A DNA stretch of 64,000 bases from Mytilinidion resinicola (taxonomy: Eukaryota; Ascomycota; Dothideomycetes; Mytilinidiales; Mytilinidiaceae), in NCBI RefSeq assembly GCF_010093595.1, contig NW_022985447.1, positions 411,218 through 475,217 of the forward strand, in the 5' to 3' direction. This document shows positions 21,527 to 34,039 of this stretch, in pieces (position 1 is the first letter of the stretch; each line of letters begins with the position of its first letter). A program made the position numbers and the translations under genes. The notes beneath the pieces are model-generated. The model did no database searches, had not been told where the DNA came from, and worked only from the letters and a program-made list of their open reading frames with translations.

Positions 21527-23301
21527 ATGGCTTTTGGAGTCCTTGAAGACGCAAGAAATGCCCAGCCCTTAGGAACAACACTTCTCGAGTCCGTATCGTA
21601 CAATGGAAGCGATCAAAGGGAGAATGCTCGGATTATCCTCGTACCACAGCCCTCAGATTCGCCCAAGGACCCGCTGAACATGAGCCGCCTGCGCAAGGAG
21701 CTGCTCTTTGCAACCATCATCCTTGGTGCATGCGCAACGGGAGTAATCGGCCCTCTCCTTGTCCCTGGATTCAGTGTCATCGCGGGCATCTTCCATCTGG
21801 AAAGCTTGACCAAAGTGACCCTTCTTAACGGATCCCTTGTCATGGCCCTAGGGGTCAGCTCCTACCTCTGCTCCTGTCTGGCGGTAGTTTACGGCAAACG
21901 ACTAATCTACCTAATTACTTCCATTATGCTTGTTGTAACTTGCTGCTGGGGTGCGGCTGCGCAATCGTATAGTTCTCTGCTTGCATCCCGCATTTTCCAA
22001 GGTGAGCACTCGGAAAGTAGCAAGCGCACCGTACGAAAGACATGCTGACAGTGCGCCAGGGCTTGGGATGGGTGGCTTCTTTGCTCTTGCTGGAACGGCT
22101 TCTATTAATGACGTCTTCTTCGTTCACGAGCGAGGTCTTCGCGTTGGTCTATGGAACTTTGCTGTTATCGTAAGCTTCTCCGCCCTTTACGATAACAATT
22201 CGTGACTACTCACACCTTCAGGTGTCTGTCAACCTCACACCAGTGATCAGTGGATATGTCATCACCAGGCTTTCTTGGAGATGGAGTTTCTGGCTACTTG
22301 CCATCTTGTTCGGCGTCCTCCAGGGAGCTGTCGTCCTGCTTTTCCCCGAGACTACCTTCGACCGACACCAAGCGCACTCGTCAACAGTCGCCATTCATGG
22401 TGGCCAGATCGAGGAGCTGAAGCTAGCCGACGACACAAAAGACATAGAACCAGCCGTGGAACTCGGCGTAGACTACAAGGTCGGCTCTTCTTCCCAGCCA
22501 GCTCCTCTATGGCGTAGGGCCCTTGGCCTTCAGAACCTCGAAATCAAGGACCAGTCCCGAGTCCTGAAACTTTGTGTCACTCCTCTCCTCATTCTACGTC
22601 ACCCGGCCGTGATATGGGGTAGCGCAATGTGGTCCGTCGTTTTCACATGGGTCATCATCCAAGGAGCCGTCGCCGATCAGATCTTCCAAGCTCCACCTTA
22701 CAACATGTCGACGGTGGCCGTTGGTAACCTGGTCGGCATCGCGCCAATGATTGGGTCCGCGCTTGGGACTTTCATCGGTGGCTGGGCGTGCGATGCCATC
22801 TCCCAAGCTATGGCGATCCGGAATAAGGGCGTCTTTGAGCCCGAGTTTCGGCTCGTGATCATGCTCCCCTTCCTCGTGGTAATGATAGCCGGGTCCTTTG
22901 GTCTTGGATTGGCTATACACAACGAACTTTCAAACATCGTTTGTGCCGTCTTCCTAGCCCTCCTCAATTTCGCGGTGGGAGTAGGCTGCACCGGCATCGT
23001 GGCCTACTCAAACGATGCTTGCCAGCACAGGGCAGGAGAGGCATTTGGTATTGCTATGGTATGTGCTGCATTATTACTGTACGCGAAACTTGTTATGCTA
23101 ATGGTCGAGTAGCTTGTGAAAAGTGCGTTTGCATTTGGTTTGACCTTCATGCTCAACGACTACTTAGCAACCCATGGAGCACTGGTGTTCTTCTTCACAT
23201 GGGGAGGCCTCACCGTTGGAGTCACGGCTACAACTTTGCCGTTGTATGTATACGGTAAGCAGATTCGAGCCTGGGCGGAGCGAAAGCAGATGCTCCATTA
23301 G
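21527..23301 (+). CDS. Major facilitator superfamily (DHA1-like) transporter
   Basis: Exons 21527-22001, 22060-22169, 22222-23058 and 23113-23301 give 536 aa. Introns of 58, 52, 52 and 54 nt-class size (three in all: 58, 52 and 54 nt) agree in phase. The N-terminus has the DPLNMSRLRKELLF entry segment typical of fungal MFS drug:H+ antiporter-like proteins, then GVIGPLLVPGFSVIA, the loop 2-3 residue pattern VVYGKRLIY and further hydrophobic spans. A cytosolic loop with DTKDIEPAVELGVDYK separates the halves. The second half includes WVIIQGAVADQIFQAPPYNMS and GSALGTFIGGWACDAIS. It is a plasma-membrane proton-coupled exporter or importer; substrate unknown. The divergent arrangement with the nitrilase suggests a linked substrate or product. 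Confidence 0.9.
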
Positions 23302-24335
23302 ACCGGGCATAAGTTTGCACAGTCCTTGCAACTGTTCGGGGTACCTGATAGGCTTTAAAGCTCTAAATACAATGTAAACTCAACGCAGTGGAAATTAGAC
23401 TACCTCTTGACAAAGCTAATACCCAGCTGGGGTACTCCTTACAGCGGTGTCGAGCGAGCAAGAGTGGAGCAAGAGCAGTGATATATCCATGTGCCCAAAC
23501 TTATGAGACCCGATTTAGGACCAACAACAGTATCATCAGCTCCACTGCCCGATTTCAACCCTCCTTCTGATGTCCTTTGACGGACACTTCAGATCAGATC
23601 TCACTCATCAAGATTCTGGACTCATGATGCCGCCGTTTGACGTACCTCAACCCATTATCACAGTGTGCAAAACCATAACGACACCGACCTGATTTAGCAC
23701 CTCTAGCAACATCATCAGCTCCCTTGCCCGATTAAAGCCTTGATCTGATCTCCTTTAGCGGACACTTTGAATCAGACTACCGGAAGAAGTATGCAGACTA
23801 CAGGCTGCCACCGTCTGAGGTACCTAACCTCACCCTCGAAGTTAATAGTAGGGTCAAGTAGGGGTGGAATTCGAAATTGAAAAAGACATGGCGAAGGTCT
23901 CTACTAGAAGTTTTGCAGGGGTTGGGTTTGATCGATCCCAGGGTCGTTCCGGCTCCCAGACGAACCCATGTCTACCTTTGCACGTGGTTTACAACGGGTA
24001 TGTATGTACCCCAGATTTACCCCTGTCCCTCTGCATATTTCCCGGGTCTTCGAGTGTGTACTTGGGTGGTACCATGGTGACGGGTCTATGGGATATGTGG
24101 AGACGGCGCTCCGGGAGAACGACGGAGCCACCTCCGCAGGTCTAATGCTCGGGAATTTATGGTAACCTGGACAGAGAAACATTCGAACCTCAGTTTCGAT
24201 ATCAAATGGAACATTGCGGGGACCTACTCCGCGCGGGGATTGGCTTAAGGGTGCGCTCACTCATAGCAGCAGTCAATTGATAACAGTAGCTCCAATCGTC
24301 CGCCAATCATCCCCTTTCGACGACATAGCTAAGCC
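23302..24335. other. Intergenic region with an imperfect direct duplication
   Basis: About 90 bp near 23505-23600 recurs near 23685-23780: gatttagga...atcatcagctcc..tgcccgatt and ctgatgtcctttgacggacac versus ctgatctcctttagcggacac, offset about 179 bp. No gene seen. The rest is unremarkable. Confidence 0.5.
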
Positions 24336-26040
24336 TTGTTTACTTATACCTTTCAAAGGCTGCTCTATACTGTTGTTTCATTAATCCCTACGTTGTCGGC
24401 AGGTCTTGCAGCTACCGGGAACAAACATCAGTGTCCGAAGAATGCTCCAACTGTGACTTCGCAAAATGGAGCATTATGTGGGGAAGCACTCCAGCAGTTC
24501 TTCCAGTCAGCATACCTCAGAATTCCTTTTGCGCAGCCTCTAGTTAAAGACTTGAGGCTTCGCCATCCGGAACCATTCACCGGAAGATATGGAGGAGCAC
24601 GTGATGCAACCAAGCAACCACCGAGCTGTCCAGGATATGTCGGCTTCGACTTCGGCATTAGTCCACTGAGCGATGACTGTCTCTACCTGAACGTGACTGT
24701 TCCAGATACAATGAAGCGCAGCAAAATTCCAGAAGCAAAAGACCAGAAGCTCCCGGTTCTGGTGTGGATGTATGGCGGCGGTTTTGATGCTAACTAGCGA
24801 TATTGCAGATTCAAGATACAACATGTCATACGTTGTCTCGAACTCTGTTTCCATTGGGTAAACCCATCATCGCCGTAGCCATAAAATGATCGCGCTGGTG
24901 GTTGGGGTTTCCGGGCTTCCAAAAAAGTGCTGAAGGACAGAAAATGGCCATGGCCTGGATGCAAAACAACATCGATCGGTAACAATGGCAAGGTCACCTT
25001 ATGGGGCAAGTCCGCTGGCGCTTTTAGTGTCGAGTATCACCTCACCGCGTTCGACGGTGATAACTCGTACAATCTCCGGGGTGGCAAAAAGACCAGTCGG
25101 AAAGACAAGGTCTTTCGAGCCGCTATCATGGACAGTGGGACGATACTCGGATCCGGTGTCCGGGACGCCGTTACTATCCAAGCCAAAGGTAGGTCCCAGG
25201 CACAGTACTATCACGTGACCAAGACTGTTGGATGTGACACTGCGAAAGATAGTCTGCAATGCCTCCGTGCAGCTCCATACGGCACGCTTTTCAAGGCATT
25301 TGAACCCCAAGCCTACACTCCTATCGTTTGCGGCATCGTCACATCTCATCCGCCGCATGAGTGTCGCGACAGGATTGATCGCAGATGCCGCAATTCTGGC
25401 AGGAGCACATACAGATGAAGGAGCTGCCTCTTTCTGGGGTCCGAGAGGGCCTTTGAATACCACGAGGATGTCGGCGAGTTTGTTCAAAGTCTGAACGGTG
25501 GTGGTCTGAGTGCACGCGATGTCGAAGAGCTTTTGCAGCTCTAGCCCGACCCTGCCCAAGGATGCTCGTACCACATAAGATCCGAACGATTTACGGACCA
25601 AGGCTGGATGTACAAGCGCGGTGCGGCGAGTGCAGGAGAGCAGTTCGCGTCCAAGAAGATGGCTTTGCCTGTGTACATATTGTACAGCTATCGATTCGAT
25701 CAGACGCCATGGAATAGAACGGAGGATGCCATCGTAACGGTGGCGCCAGTCTTCAGCACGCATTACTCCGGGGCTCGTCATCGTCTTTAATCATCCTTCA
25801 TCGGCAATCCCGAACTACATTGGACCTTATCCATCTTATCACGAGCTGCCACGACATATGTCGTCCATGACCTCGATCCCAATCATCATGGGAAGACTAA
25901 GCTGTCAAATTGGCCTGCTTGCGATCCCAAATGCCCTAAGAATGTCGTCTATCGAGATAACCAAGGAGGTAGTTATGTCGAGACTGACGACTTTCGGCAG
26001 CAGCAGCTTCGCTGGTGGAATGCGCATTGGAGCAAGCTGA
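24336..26040 (+). pseudogene. Type-B carboxylesterase/lipase pseudogene
   Basis: The frame at 24336 gives a signal-peptide-like start (MFTYTFQRLLYTVVSLIPTL), then ISPLSDDCLYLNVTVP and VLVWMYGGGFDAN, the carboxylesterase-B oxyanion region, before a stop at 24795. Downstream, in shifting frames, are recognisable family blocks: DSRYNMSYVVSNSVSIG, a degraded NYRxGGWGF, GKVTLWGKSAGAFSVEYHL (nucleophile GKSAG, usually GESAG), AAIMDSGT, YSYRFDQTPWNRTE, APVFSTHYS and, to about 26040, WWNAHWSKL. Several stops and frameshifts separate them. It covers the family full length, so it was once a complete secreted esterase. Product now non-functional. Confidence 0.8.
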
Positions 26041-26869
26041 GGTCTTGAGACTGAGCAATACGGGTTGCCAATGGTGTGATTACATCTGGCCCTCTCTGTA
26101 AATATTAGCTGCAATGGCACAATGGTAGCATGGTGGTGCTATTCGGAGATGTCAGATTTTGTATGGCCCCACGCATGACATCACCAAAGCCCATTTTCCC
26201 TTTTGAGCCTCACCTTTGATGGCACCGCAGAGATGGCTTACCACTGCTTCCTCTACTCTTCCGCAGAGCTAGAGAAGTATAAGAAGCATCGGGAGCGTGG
26301 CTACTCTCTCTGCCCTGCTCGCTTTTCTGCTAAGCGCAGAAAGGGCCGCATCACGTGATGCTACTCTCTGTGGTTCTCGGTTCTCGCAAGCTACACTTCC
26401 CGCCGTCCCGGTCTTTGGAACCCACCGCTGCTACTGTAGTATCCGGCATATCTCTCGTGGGTGGAGACGGCGACGCTTCTCGTTGGCATCGCCGTGTCTT
26501 TCCCTCGTGCTGTTCGTTACCCCGTACTTAGCCGGCTATCGCGTGCTGAATGTCTTTGTGGCGTTTGCGGGCAACTCCCCGATAAGGAAGGTCGAATAAG
26601 CCGGATGGTCCCGGGCCTGTTATCAATTACGTGGTCGGGTGGTATGATCAACGAGATTGGTCGACCCCAGGGATAAAGCTTCGACTCGTTCCATCCCGCG
26701 AAACAAGCTTCCTTTCCAGAGACAAGCTTCAAAGTGGCTGCCTCCCAAGAGCCTAGCTTCGACCGGTATCACGTAGTCAAAGCTTGTCAAGTTGCAGTGG
26801 AGATATTAATCGTCTGCCCGTCTCTCGAGAAACCACCTTCACCCTCTATCCTGCCTTCAACAAGACACA
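26041..26869. promoter_or_regulatory. Upstream region of the amino-acid transporter
   Basis: No gene supported. It contains TCACGTGA at 26351-26358, an E-box-like palindrome, and a run of AGCTTC/AAGCTT words (about 26675-26775) close to the transporter start. Confidence 0.4.
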
Positions 26870-28792
26870 ATGGCCGAAAAACAGGAGCCCATCGATACCC
26901 CGCCTTACTCCGAACAGACGGGGTCGAGCACGGCGATCAAACCGCAATATCGCAAGCCGCACGATTCGGCCGTCACGTTCGAAGAGTATCACTATTATGC
27001 GCTCAGAACAAGAGAAGAAGAAGATGCTTCCGAAGCTCCAAAAGCCAATTGGAAGGAGATCGTGCTCCGCAAGAAGAACCCGCACCCTCTCGGAGGCGCC
27101 AATCCCGCGCTGCAGACTGCTCATGAATCCACGGTGCAAGAAGCCTCAGAGCATCTTCATATATCGGATGAGGAGTGGACAAATGCGAGTCGCGCATTTA
27201 GAACGGCGTCAGGAGGGGCTTGTGAGTGAAGCTATCACCATCGGAAAATAGTCCATCCTGGGCTAATGTTCTTGCAAAGGTTTCTACTTGATCACCACAG
27301 ATGTCTTGGGGCCCTATGGAGTAGGATTTGCGATGGGTACTCTAGGCTGGGGACCAGGTAGGCGACATGCTCATGGTTATGAAACCCTTAGAATGGTCGT
27401 CGCTAATTGTGCACAGGCATTGCTCTATACACCGTCTTTGGTTTCATGGCCGGCTACTCCGGTTATCTCATCTGGAAGGTCTTCCTGGGCATCGACAGTT
27501 ACGAATTTCCAGCGAGGAACTACGGAGACCTTGGGTTCAGAACCTGGGGCACAATAGCTCGACATGTGACCAATGTCATGCAGGCGATCGGATTACTCCT
27601 GCTCCTCGGTCAGGTTACCATTCAATTCGGCGAAAACATCTCTCAGGTGTCCAAGTTCAAGCTGTGCTACGTTGTTTGCCCAGTCATCTTCATCGCCGTC
27701 GGCTTTATGCTGTCACAGATCCGAACCCTCAAAGCCTACGGATTGATAGCAAACTTCGCAGTATGGCTAAACTTGTTGGTCATCTTCATCACCATGGGTG
27801 TAATCGCAAACTCGCCTCCAAATTTCGCGATCTCTGTATTAGGTTCAGCTGGTAGCGCCGTGGATCCCGAGAGTATCGCACCAGACGACCAGGGAAATTA
27901 CCCCTCAATTATTCACTATGCTGGTATGCCTACAAACTCATTGGTCGGATCAATTAATGGCTTGTTGTCCGGCGTACTGGCATATTCTGGCGCCCAACTT
28001 TTCGTGGAATTTTTGGCCGAGATGAGACGGCCTCGCGACTTTCTCAAAGCAATGTGGGGGGCGCAGCTCTTCATATACACCGTCTATCTCGTATATGGAT
28101 GCTTTGTCTATCACTACCAAGGCCAGTACAGCTTCCAGCCGAGCTACCAAGGTGTTAGCCCCTACGGATGGCAGACTGCTGGCAACATGATCTCCCTGAT
28201 CGCCGCCCTCATTGCTGCTGGGCTCTACGGCAACATCGGCGTCAAAGTTCTTTACAACAATGTCCTCATAGACATTTTCCATGTGCCGTCCCTCACTACC
28301 AAGCGTGGGAAATTCTTCTACGCTGCCATAGTTCCGGTTTGGTGGGCCATTGCGTTTGTAATTGCCGGAGCCATACCGGACTATTTCGGTTTCGTCGCCA
28401 TCATCTCTTCGTCCATGTTGCTGAACCTAACATATACGATGCCTCCGTTCTTTGTTCTGGGATACGACATACAGAGACACGCCATCCAAGGCGATGGTTT
28501 CGACCCCGTGACAGGGCACGTAATGAGAGAAGAGACTACCGTCGGGCGGTTAATACGCGGCTTCACCAGCGGTGGCAAATTCCAAGTTGCCATGAACATA
28601 TGGCATGTGCTGTACTTTTTGTGTTCGTTGTCTATGTGTGGCTTGGGCATGTATGCCGCCATTGTTGGTGAGTAGTTTGTGTTTGCTGTTTTCACAACGT
28701 GCTAATATGTTGCAACAGGTATGATCGACGCATTCAAGGTCCATCAGTTGAACACGTTCTCCTGCCGGTCACCACTCAACTTGAACGCTTAG
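26870..28792 (+). CDS. AAAP-family amino-acid transporter
   Basis: Exons 26870-27221, 27280-27357, 27417-28667 and 28719-28792 give 584 aa. Introns of 58, 59 and 51 nt have GTGAGT, GTAGGC and GTGAGT donors, with phases agreeing. A hydrophilic N-terminal tail of about 115 residues leads into LITTDVLGPYGVGFAMGTLGWGPG, the signature first span of fungal AAAP/AVT-like permeases. About ten further spans follow, including MQAIGLLLLLGQVTIQF, LLSGVLAYSGAQLFVEFLAEMRRPRDFLKA and FYAAIVPVWWAIAFVIAGAIP. It imports neutral amino acids at the plasma or vacuolar membrane in related fungi; the substrate here is inferred. It is intact although genes on both sides are broken. Confidence 0.9.
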
Positions 28793-30210
28793 AAGTAGAA
28801 CACTAGATGTTTTTTCCATCTATCTACGCTCGCTAATGCTTTTGATACTCCAATTTGAGAGAATGGAGGGAGGTCAGTTTCAGTGGGGGAGGAAGACATA
28901 CCTTTGTAGAGTTTCAACGCAGTTTTGTACGAAGTCATATCTATTTTCTAACCGCTTATGTATCACGAAGTTCGTACTTCAGTAAATTGATATAGGACAG
29001 CTGTGCACTACACACTAAGTAGTATACTTCTTTACTGGACTCGACTGAGACCTTCGAGACGTACAAAACAAGGGCTTATCTTTCGCGCCGTCATGTGATC
29101 TTCCCAACTCGGCTAGGCTGGGGGCCAACGTCGCATCCGCATCTCTCCGCCCGGAGACTTCGACTTTAACGGCGTCCACTTCGTACGAACATCAGTAAGC
29201 TCAAAAAAAGCAAAGAGCTTGCCACTATCATCATCCGATGTCAATGTGGCCCTTCTAAGCACGGCCCGGATGCCGTCAAACCCGACAGTTTAGATCGCAC
29301 CACATGTGCAGGCTCGCCGTACGAGTCTTTAGATCCTCAGAAAAACGAGACCAGAATTTAGTAGAGATATATGAATCCGACGAAGACAGCAGCAAAATTG
29401 AAAGGGAACCTCATAACTTTATCTCTGGATGGCAATTCAAAATATCCCAAGCTTCAGCCCCTTGCCATGAACGTGTTTCGCGATTCCTGGAACGCCGTCA
29501 GGCAGCTTCGTTACGTTTGGCTGCTGGCGTCCGCTGTTATCTCTTCCTAGGTCTTGCCAATCTTCATCCACGATGAGGTAATTGTAGCCGGTGTCTTTTA
29601 GACCGGTTGAAACGAGGTCTGCGGTTGTTTGTAGCGTCGATTGGTCGAAGTCTGTTTCGAAGGTATTCTAGCTGCGGCATTCGGCGTCAGTGGGATAGGA
29701 TGAAGCATGTGGGAACTCTAGACCTGTTCCAGCCCATCTGGGGGGTTAGAGCTGCTATTGCGTGCACCATGCCCACCCGTAATAGGGCTACGTTATGGAG
29801 TTGAGTATTCGCATGAACTGCTGAAAAATCACGTGACGGAGCGAGGTAGGTACATTTTTGTTTCTTTCTTACCTCCAAATGTCTTCACTTTTATTCGTAG
29901 CTGTAAAGCGTACCTGCAGCATATTGTGACTCACCCCGCGTAATGCTGCAGGGGCAGAGAATATGGGAGATGAACATTCGAAGCGGAGGAAGTCTCGAGC
30001 CTCCCCTGAGTTATCCAGGGTAGCTCTATAGATGCAATTAAACAAATCCGGGGAGCAACTGCTAGGCTTTTGGAGAGAGATTACGTAAACAGAAGAAAGT
30101 ATGCATAGGAGCATAGCGTCTGCGGGTTCGTCTGATTCTCGGTATACCTATTCATTTCTCAAGTATCTTCTCTCTACCAAGTCCGCCTTCATCGTCAGAC
30201 TCTCAGCACC
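28793..30210. other. Gene-free stretch
   Basis: Only short frames without motifs or splice pairs. No repeat recognised. Confidence 0.45.
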
Positions 30211-31574
30211 ATGAAGCTCACCTCATCCTTCTTCTTTCTACCATATGTGCTCACTGGTGTCTCTGCAAGGGACCCCTTGAGCTGTGTTCCAAACCCACCA
30301 GGCCTCTACACCGCCCTCAGGAGTGACCGCACTTCTAGACCTCGTCAAATCTCGACCAGAGCTCAGTCAACTAGCATCTACGCTTCATGTAACAGCTGGT
30401 ATATCCATCCCATCATGCAATCTTTCCATTTCCCTACTACGAGTGTGCAAGAGGGCATAGGTCCTCCGGAGGACGCAGACGCATTGAGAGACATAAAAAA
30501 AACCTTACAGCAGAGTGTTGACGCATTCTTTACCCTCGACAACAACGCAGATTCTGATTTCCCAATATGTAACCTCGAAGAAGCGTCCTCAGCTCTCCAA
30601 AAATTTGCAGACATTCCAGCTAGCCCGCAAATCCCGCAGAAATTAATTTACATTGTTCCTAGCCACAGCATCACTCCAGATCTTTCTCCATGGCCAAAAC
30701 AACAAGGCTTACCCAGCATGGGATGTACCGAATTACACCTCCGACATGGCTTTCGCTACAAAAGTCTCTCGCCAGACTCCGACGGGATCTACGCAGGTCT
30801 TAACGAATCCTACAAACGTCCCAATCGTGAAAAGATAGGCGACTTTTTGAAGCCCATTCGGATCAAATTTCTTGAGGCTTTATGCTCGAACGCTTGATGT
30901 GCAGTTTTGTCTGCTAATATGGTGCACGAGCATAGGTATGATGGGTCAAATGACAGCCCAGATAACGCCGGTAAGCGCTTTACCTCTCAGATCGGAGCAG
31001 TAACGACTGACTATGTGAAAGAAGTATATGGGATAAGTACGAATTTGACGCGGATGTTCGATGTTGATGGTCTAAGGGATTGGTCTCAATACGCCGGTCG
31101 ACTCTTCTTCTATAGTGCACCCCGAACCATTCGTCCGAATGCCGGATGCGGAGTACGGGACCAACCAGTGCAACGAAAATGTTCTGGAGTGTACCGACTT
31201 TTGGATCGTTACAGTAAGTTTTACGTCTTTCAATCTTGACTTCTGCAACTAACGATGCATAGGTAATCATCGTTGTCCCCAAAGCGAATTTAACACGGCT
31301 GTTGCTGAAAAGATTCGTCTCTCGGCCACCGTTCATTAGGTGGCCTCCTCTACGTCCGCCACCACCGGAAACAATTTTCGAACTTACGGACCTTTTCAAT
31401 AATCACATCGCCCGCTGCCGTTCTAATCTGTCTTATCAAGAGAGTTGCGCAAATCTCGCTTCCGTGCGTTCCACGATAATGGTAGACACATACGTACATG
31501 AACACCACATCAGAGCGCATGAAAGCGATTACACAGGACAGTCTCACTACAGTCTCTCGGAAAAATTGCGATGA
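30211..31574 (+). pseudogene. Decayed gene of unknown function with signal peptide and a C-terminal membrane span
   Basis: The ATG at 30211 opens MKLTSSFFFLPYVLTGVSA, a signal-peptide-like start. The same frame continues past a TGA at 30895-30897 into SQIGAVTTDYVKEVYGISTNLTRMFDVDGL. A 13-bp insertion between two GGTCT words near 31066-31085 then shifts the frame; removing it in reading would continue with NTPVDSSSIVHPEPFVRMPD. A 49-nt intron (31214-31262, GTAAGT...CATAG) links CTDFWIVT to VIIVVPKANLTRLLLKRF, a likely membrane span plus basic flank, and the frame ends at 31574. The family is not recognised. The next decayed frame begins with an ATG overlapping this stop. Confidence 0.5.
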
Positions 31575-33649
31575 AAATCGTTGAAGCCAGCCTTTTGCTA
31601 AGAGATCTGAGTCTTCTAAAGACTTTGACGCAACGACAAAGCTGTGGTTTGTCAGGTAAAGCACTAGCTCTAATCGGCGCCGCTGTCCCAGAGATTGGTT
31701 TCCTCTCATTCGAGACACTGTAAGCTATCAAGTCATTTAGATTGGACCTTAGTGAAGCAATCAATACTCACGATAGCCGTAGATTAGATAACAGCCTTTC
31801 CGCAATCCAGAAACCACATGCAAGGTTCGAGGCAATGACGCAACTTCTCCCGAATAATGGCTCCACAAAGACGCGTGTTGCCAGCGAGTGCGAGTGGTCA
31901 CATCCCTTGCTCGCATTTGTTACTTCACAAATGACTTCCGCCCTCAAGGCTTCAGACTCCCTCCTGACATACCAGGACGGGAGAGCTTGCGGCGAGCTAT
32001 TGGTGATACTCAACAAACCCAAGTACTGCCAAAACGAAAATGAAAGGACATCTGACTTTTGGTCCATGATCCAGGGTTACACTAGCAGCACTCCCTTTAT
32101 CATCTCGTTCATGGCCACCATCATGAAGGGTTATCGCTGAGGTCAAATATCCAGCGAGTGCACTAAATCAGTCTCGTCGAGTCTCGGTTCGAAAATGATC
32201 ACGCCAGAAAACTGCTATATGCTCAGCCTGTGCGACGACATGGGCTGCGGTTACTCCTGCGTGCCGCGCTATGAGAGCCCCTTAGGACCCCAGCGGTACG
32301 GCTGGGACCGGCAGCGCCATTGCTCGATCACATATACACCGCCAATAATTACACCTCGTACCAGTGAACTCAGTATTGCCCTCGATATGCTTCTCGAGTT
32401 TGAATTAGAAGTAGGCTCGTTGATGATCGACCGCATCCGAGCGACCATCAGTGAAAGTCCAAACGAGAGCACCATTTTGAGAGAGCTGGTACCCTTCTTC
32501 AAGGACGCTATCAAAGTACTGAAGCGGCATGCCCGTCTTGAAGATTCATCATATCAAAGCTTCTACCAAGATGTCCTGGCTCGTCTTGTCTCAAAATACG
32601 TTGGGAAAGAACCTTTTCAAGCCCCGGGATCGAGAGGATCCACAGAGACATGAACTGCATGGCAAAAGCGCTCAGACGAAATCAAGACTGTCATTGATGA
32701 CATGGATCAACCGTCTTTGCGTACGCTGCTTAGAGATAGCTATATCACGATCACGCAGTTACAAGGCACCTGTCTATCGGAGGAGGAGCGAGAGGAACGT
32801 GCAGAAGAGGAGGCCGAGCGCATCAAGAATGCCCAGGAGCTCCAAGTTGAGCAAGAAGCCAGGCGTGTTCGACTAGCTCAGGAGCTCCGAGCTGAGGAAG
32901 AGGTCCTGGCCAGACGTATTCAACTACCACAGGAAAAGCGAGCAAAAGAAGATGCGGAACGCCATATTCGTGATCGCCAAGCCGAGGGGGAACGACAAAG
33001 ACAGAGAGCAGAGCGTGCTAGACACATGAGGGAAGCAGTACGAGTAGAGCGAAAGGTCATGGAGCAACGCGCGCGCGAAGCGGCAGAACAGCGATAGCAA
33101 GAAAGAGAGAGACAAAGAGCGGATCGCCGCAGGAAAGAGCAGGAACACCTCAAAAGAGCCAATGAATTCCACACCAACAAGAATTGCCAGGCCACATGCC
33201 CTTGCGCAGCAGAGGAACGGCGGCAGAGACAAGAGTCGGAGCGCCGTAGAGAAGAACAAGAGCGCATCAAGAAAGCCAACGAACTCCGGACCGAGCAAAA
33301 ACGCCAGGTCATATGTCGCTGTGTGGCAGAAGGCCACCCACAGAGACAACAAGCGGAGAACCGTAGACGCGTTTTACAGGCGTATGAGCAGCATCATTGT
33401 CAACCACAACAAATCTTTGGGCCGCAAGACGAACAATGGAGGCGAGAGGATGCGGAGCGTACGAAAAGACCTTCTATGGCAGAAATATCAAAAGCAATCA
33501 ACGCTAATTGCACGCAAGCCAGACAACGGAAGCTGGAATCACATGCCAGACTACGGAAACAAGAAGCGGAGAAAAGGGGTTTGAGAAAACGAAAAGCAAG
33601 CCAGATGGAGAATGGAGTCGGCGTTATTGATCTGACTAGGCATAGATGA
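31571..33649 (+). pseudogene. Decayed gene of unknown function with long charged coiled coil
   Basis: One frame from the ATG at 31571 to the TGA at 33647-33649 (693 codons) is interrupted only by TAA at 31721 (possibly inside a short intron with GTAAGC donor), TGA at 32138 and 32651, and TAG at 33095. There is no frameshift. The N-terminal half has no recognised domain (SGKALALIGAAVPEIGFLSFETL, ILNKPKYCQNENERTSDFWSM). The C-terminal half (from about 32770) is Glu/Arg/Gln-rich and helical, with repeating units such as RLAQELRAEEE, RIKNAQELQVEQE and ERIKKANELRTEQK, and a tail with KRGLRKRKASQ, a nuclear-localisation-like stretch. CAG-to-TAG and CGA-to-TGA could explain the stops. Not recognised as a named family. 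Confidence 0.5.
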
Positions 33650-34035
33650 GGCGATGAGATTCGATGGTGCTGAACTGCGCAATGCTGCAAATAATATTGC
33701 TAACTCAGCATGGGTCTGCAAGAACTTCCGGTGTTTCCAGAATCCAGTCGCCAGGGTGCTTTCAAGCCCGAGATTTTGCATTGAATAAGCATTATTACCG
33801 CCCTAGGCTTAGGAATCAGACGTTAGATGGCAAGATGCTGCAGAATTACGGTAATTGTGATGTCGTTTGCTAGCTTAGGAACAGCTTCAGAGCACCCCCG
33901 GGCCTTCAATTAGTCGGTCAAATTCGTGATTTCGTATCTAGCTAGCATGTCTCTGTTTCCACTGTTCAGATCGCACCGAGATTAGCAATCATATTGCTAT
34001 TCTGTAAGGGATATTGAGTGGCTTCCGGTACCTCT
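33650..34035. other. Intergenic region
   Basis: No gene or repeat supported between the coiled-coil pseudogene and the minisatellite. Confidence 0.45.
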
Positions 34036-34039
34036 TGTG

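Noticed and set aside
32924..33352. Cys/Leu-rich minus-strand frames opposite the coiled-coil gene
   Set aside because: Antisense shadow of a Glu/Arg/Gln-rich repeat; composition is what the complement must give.
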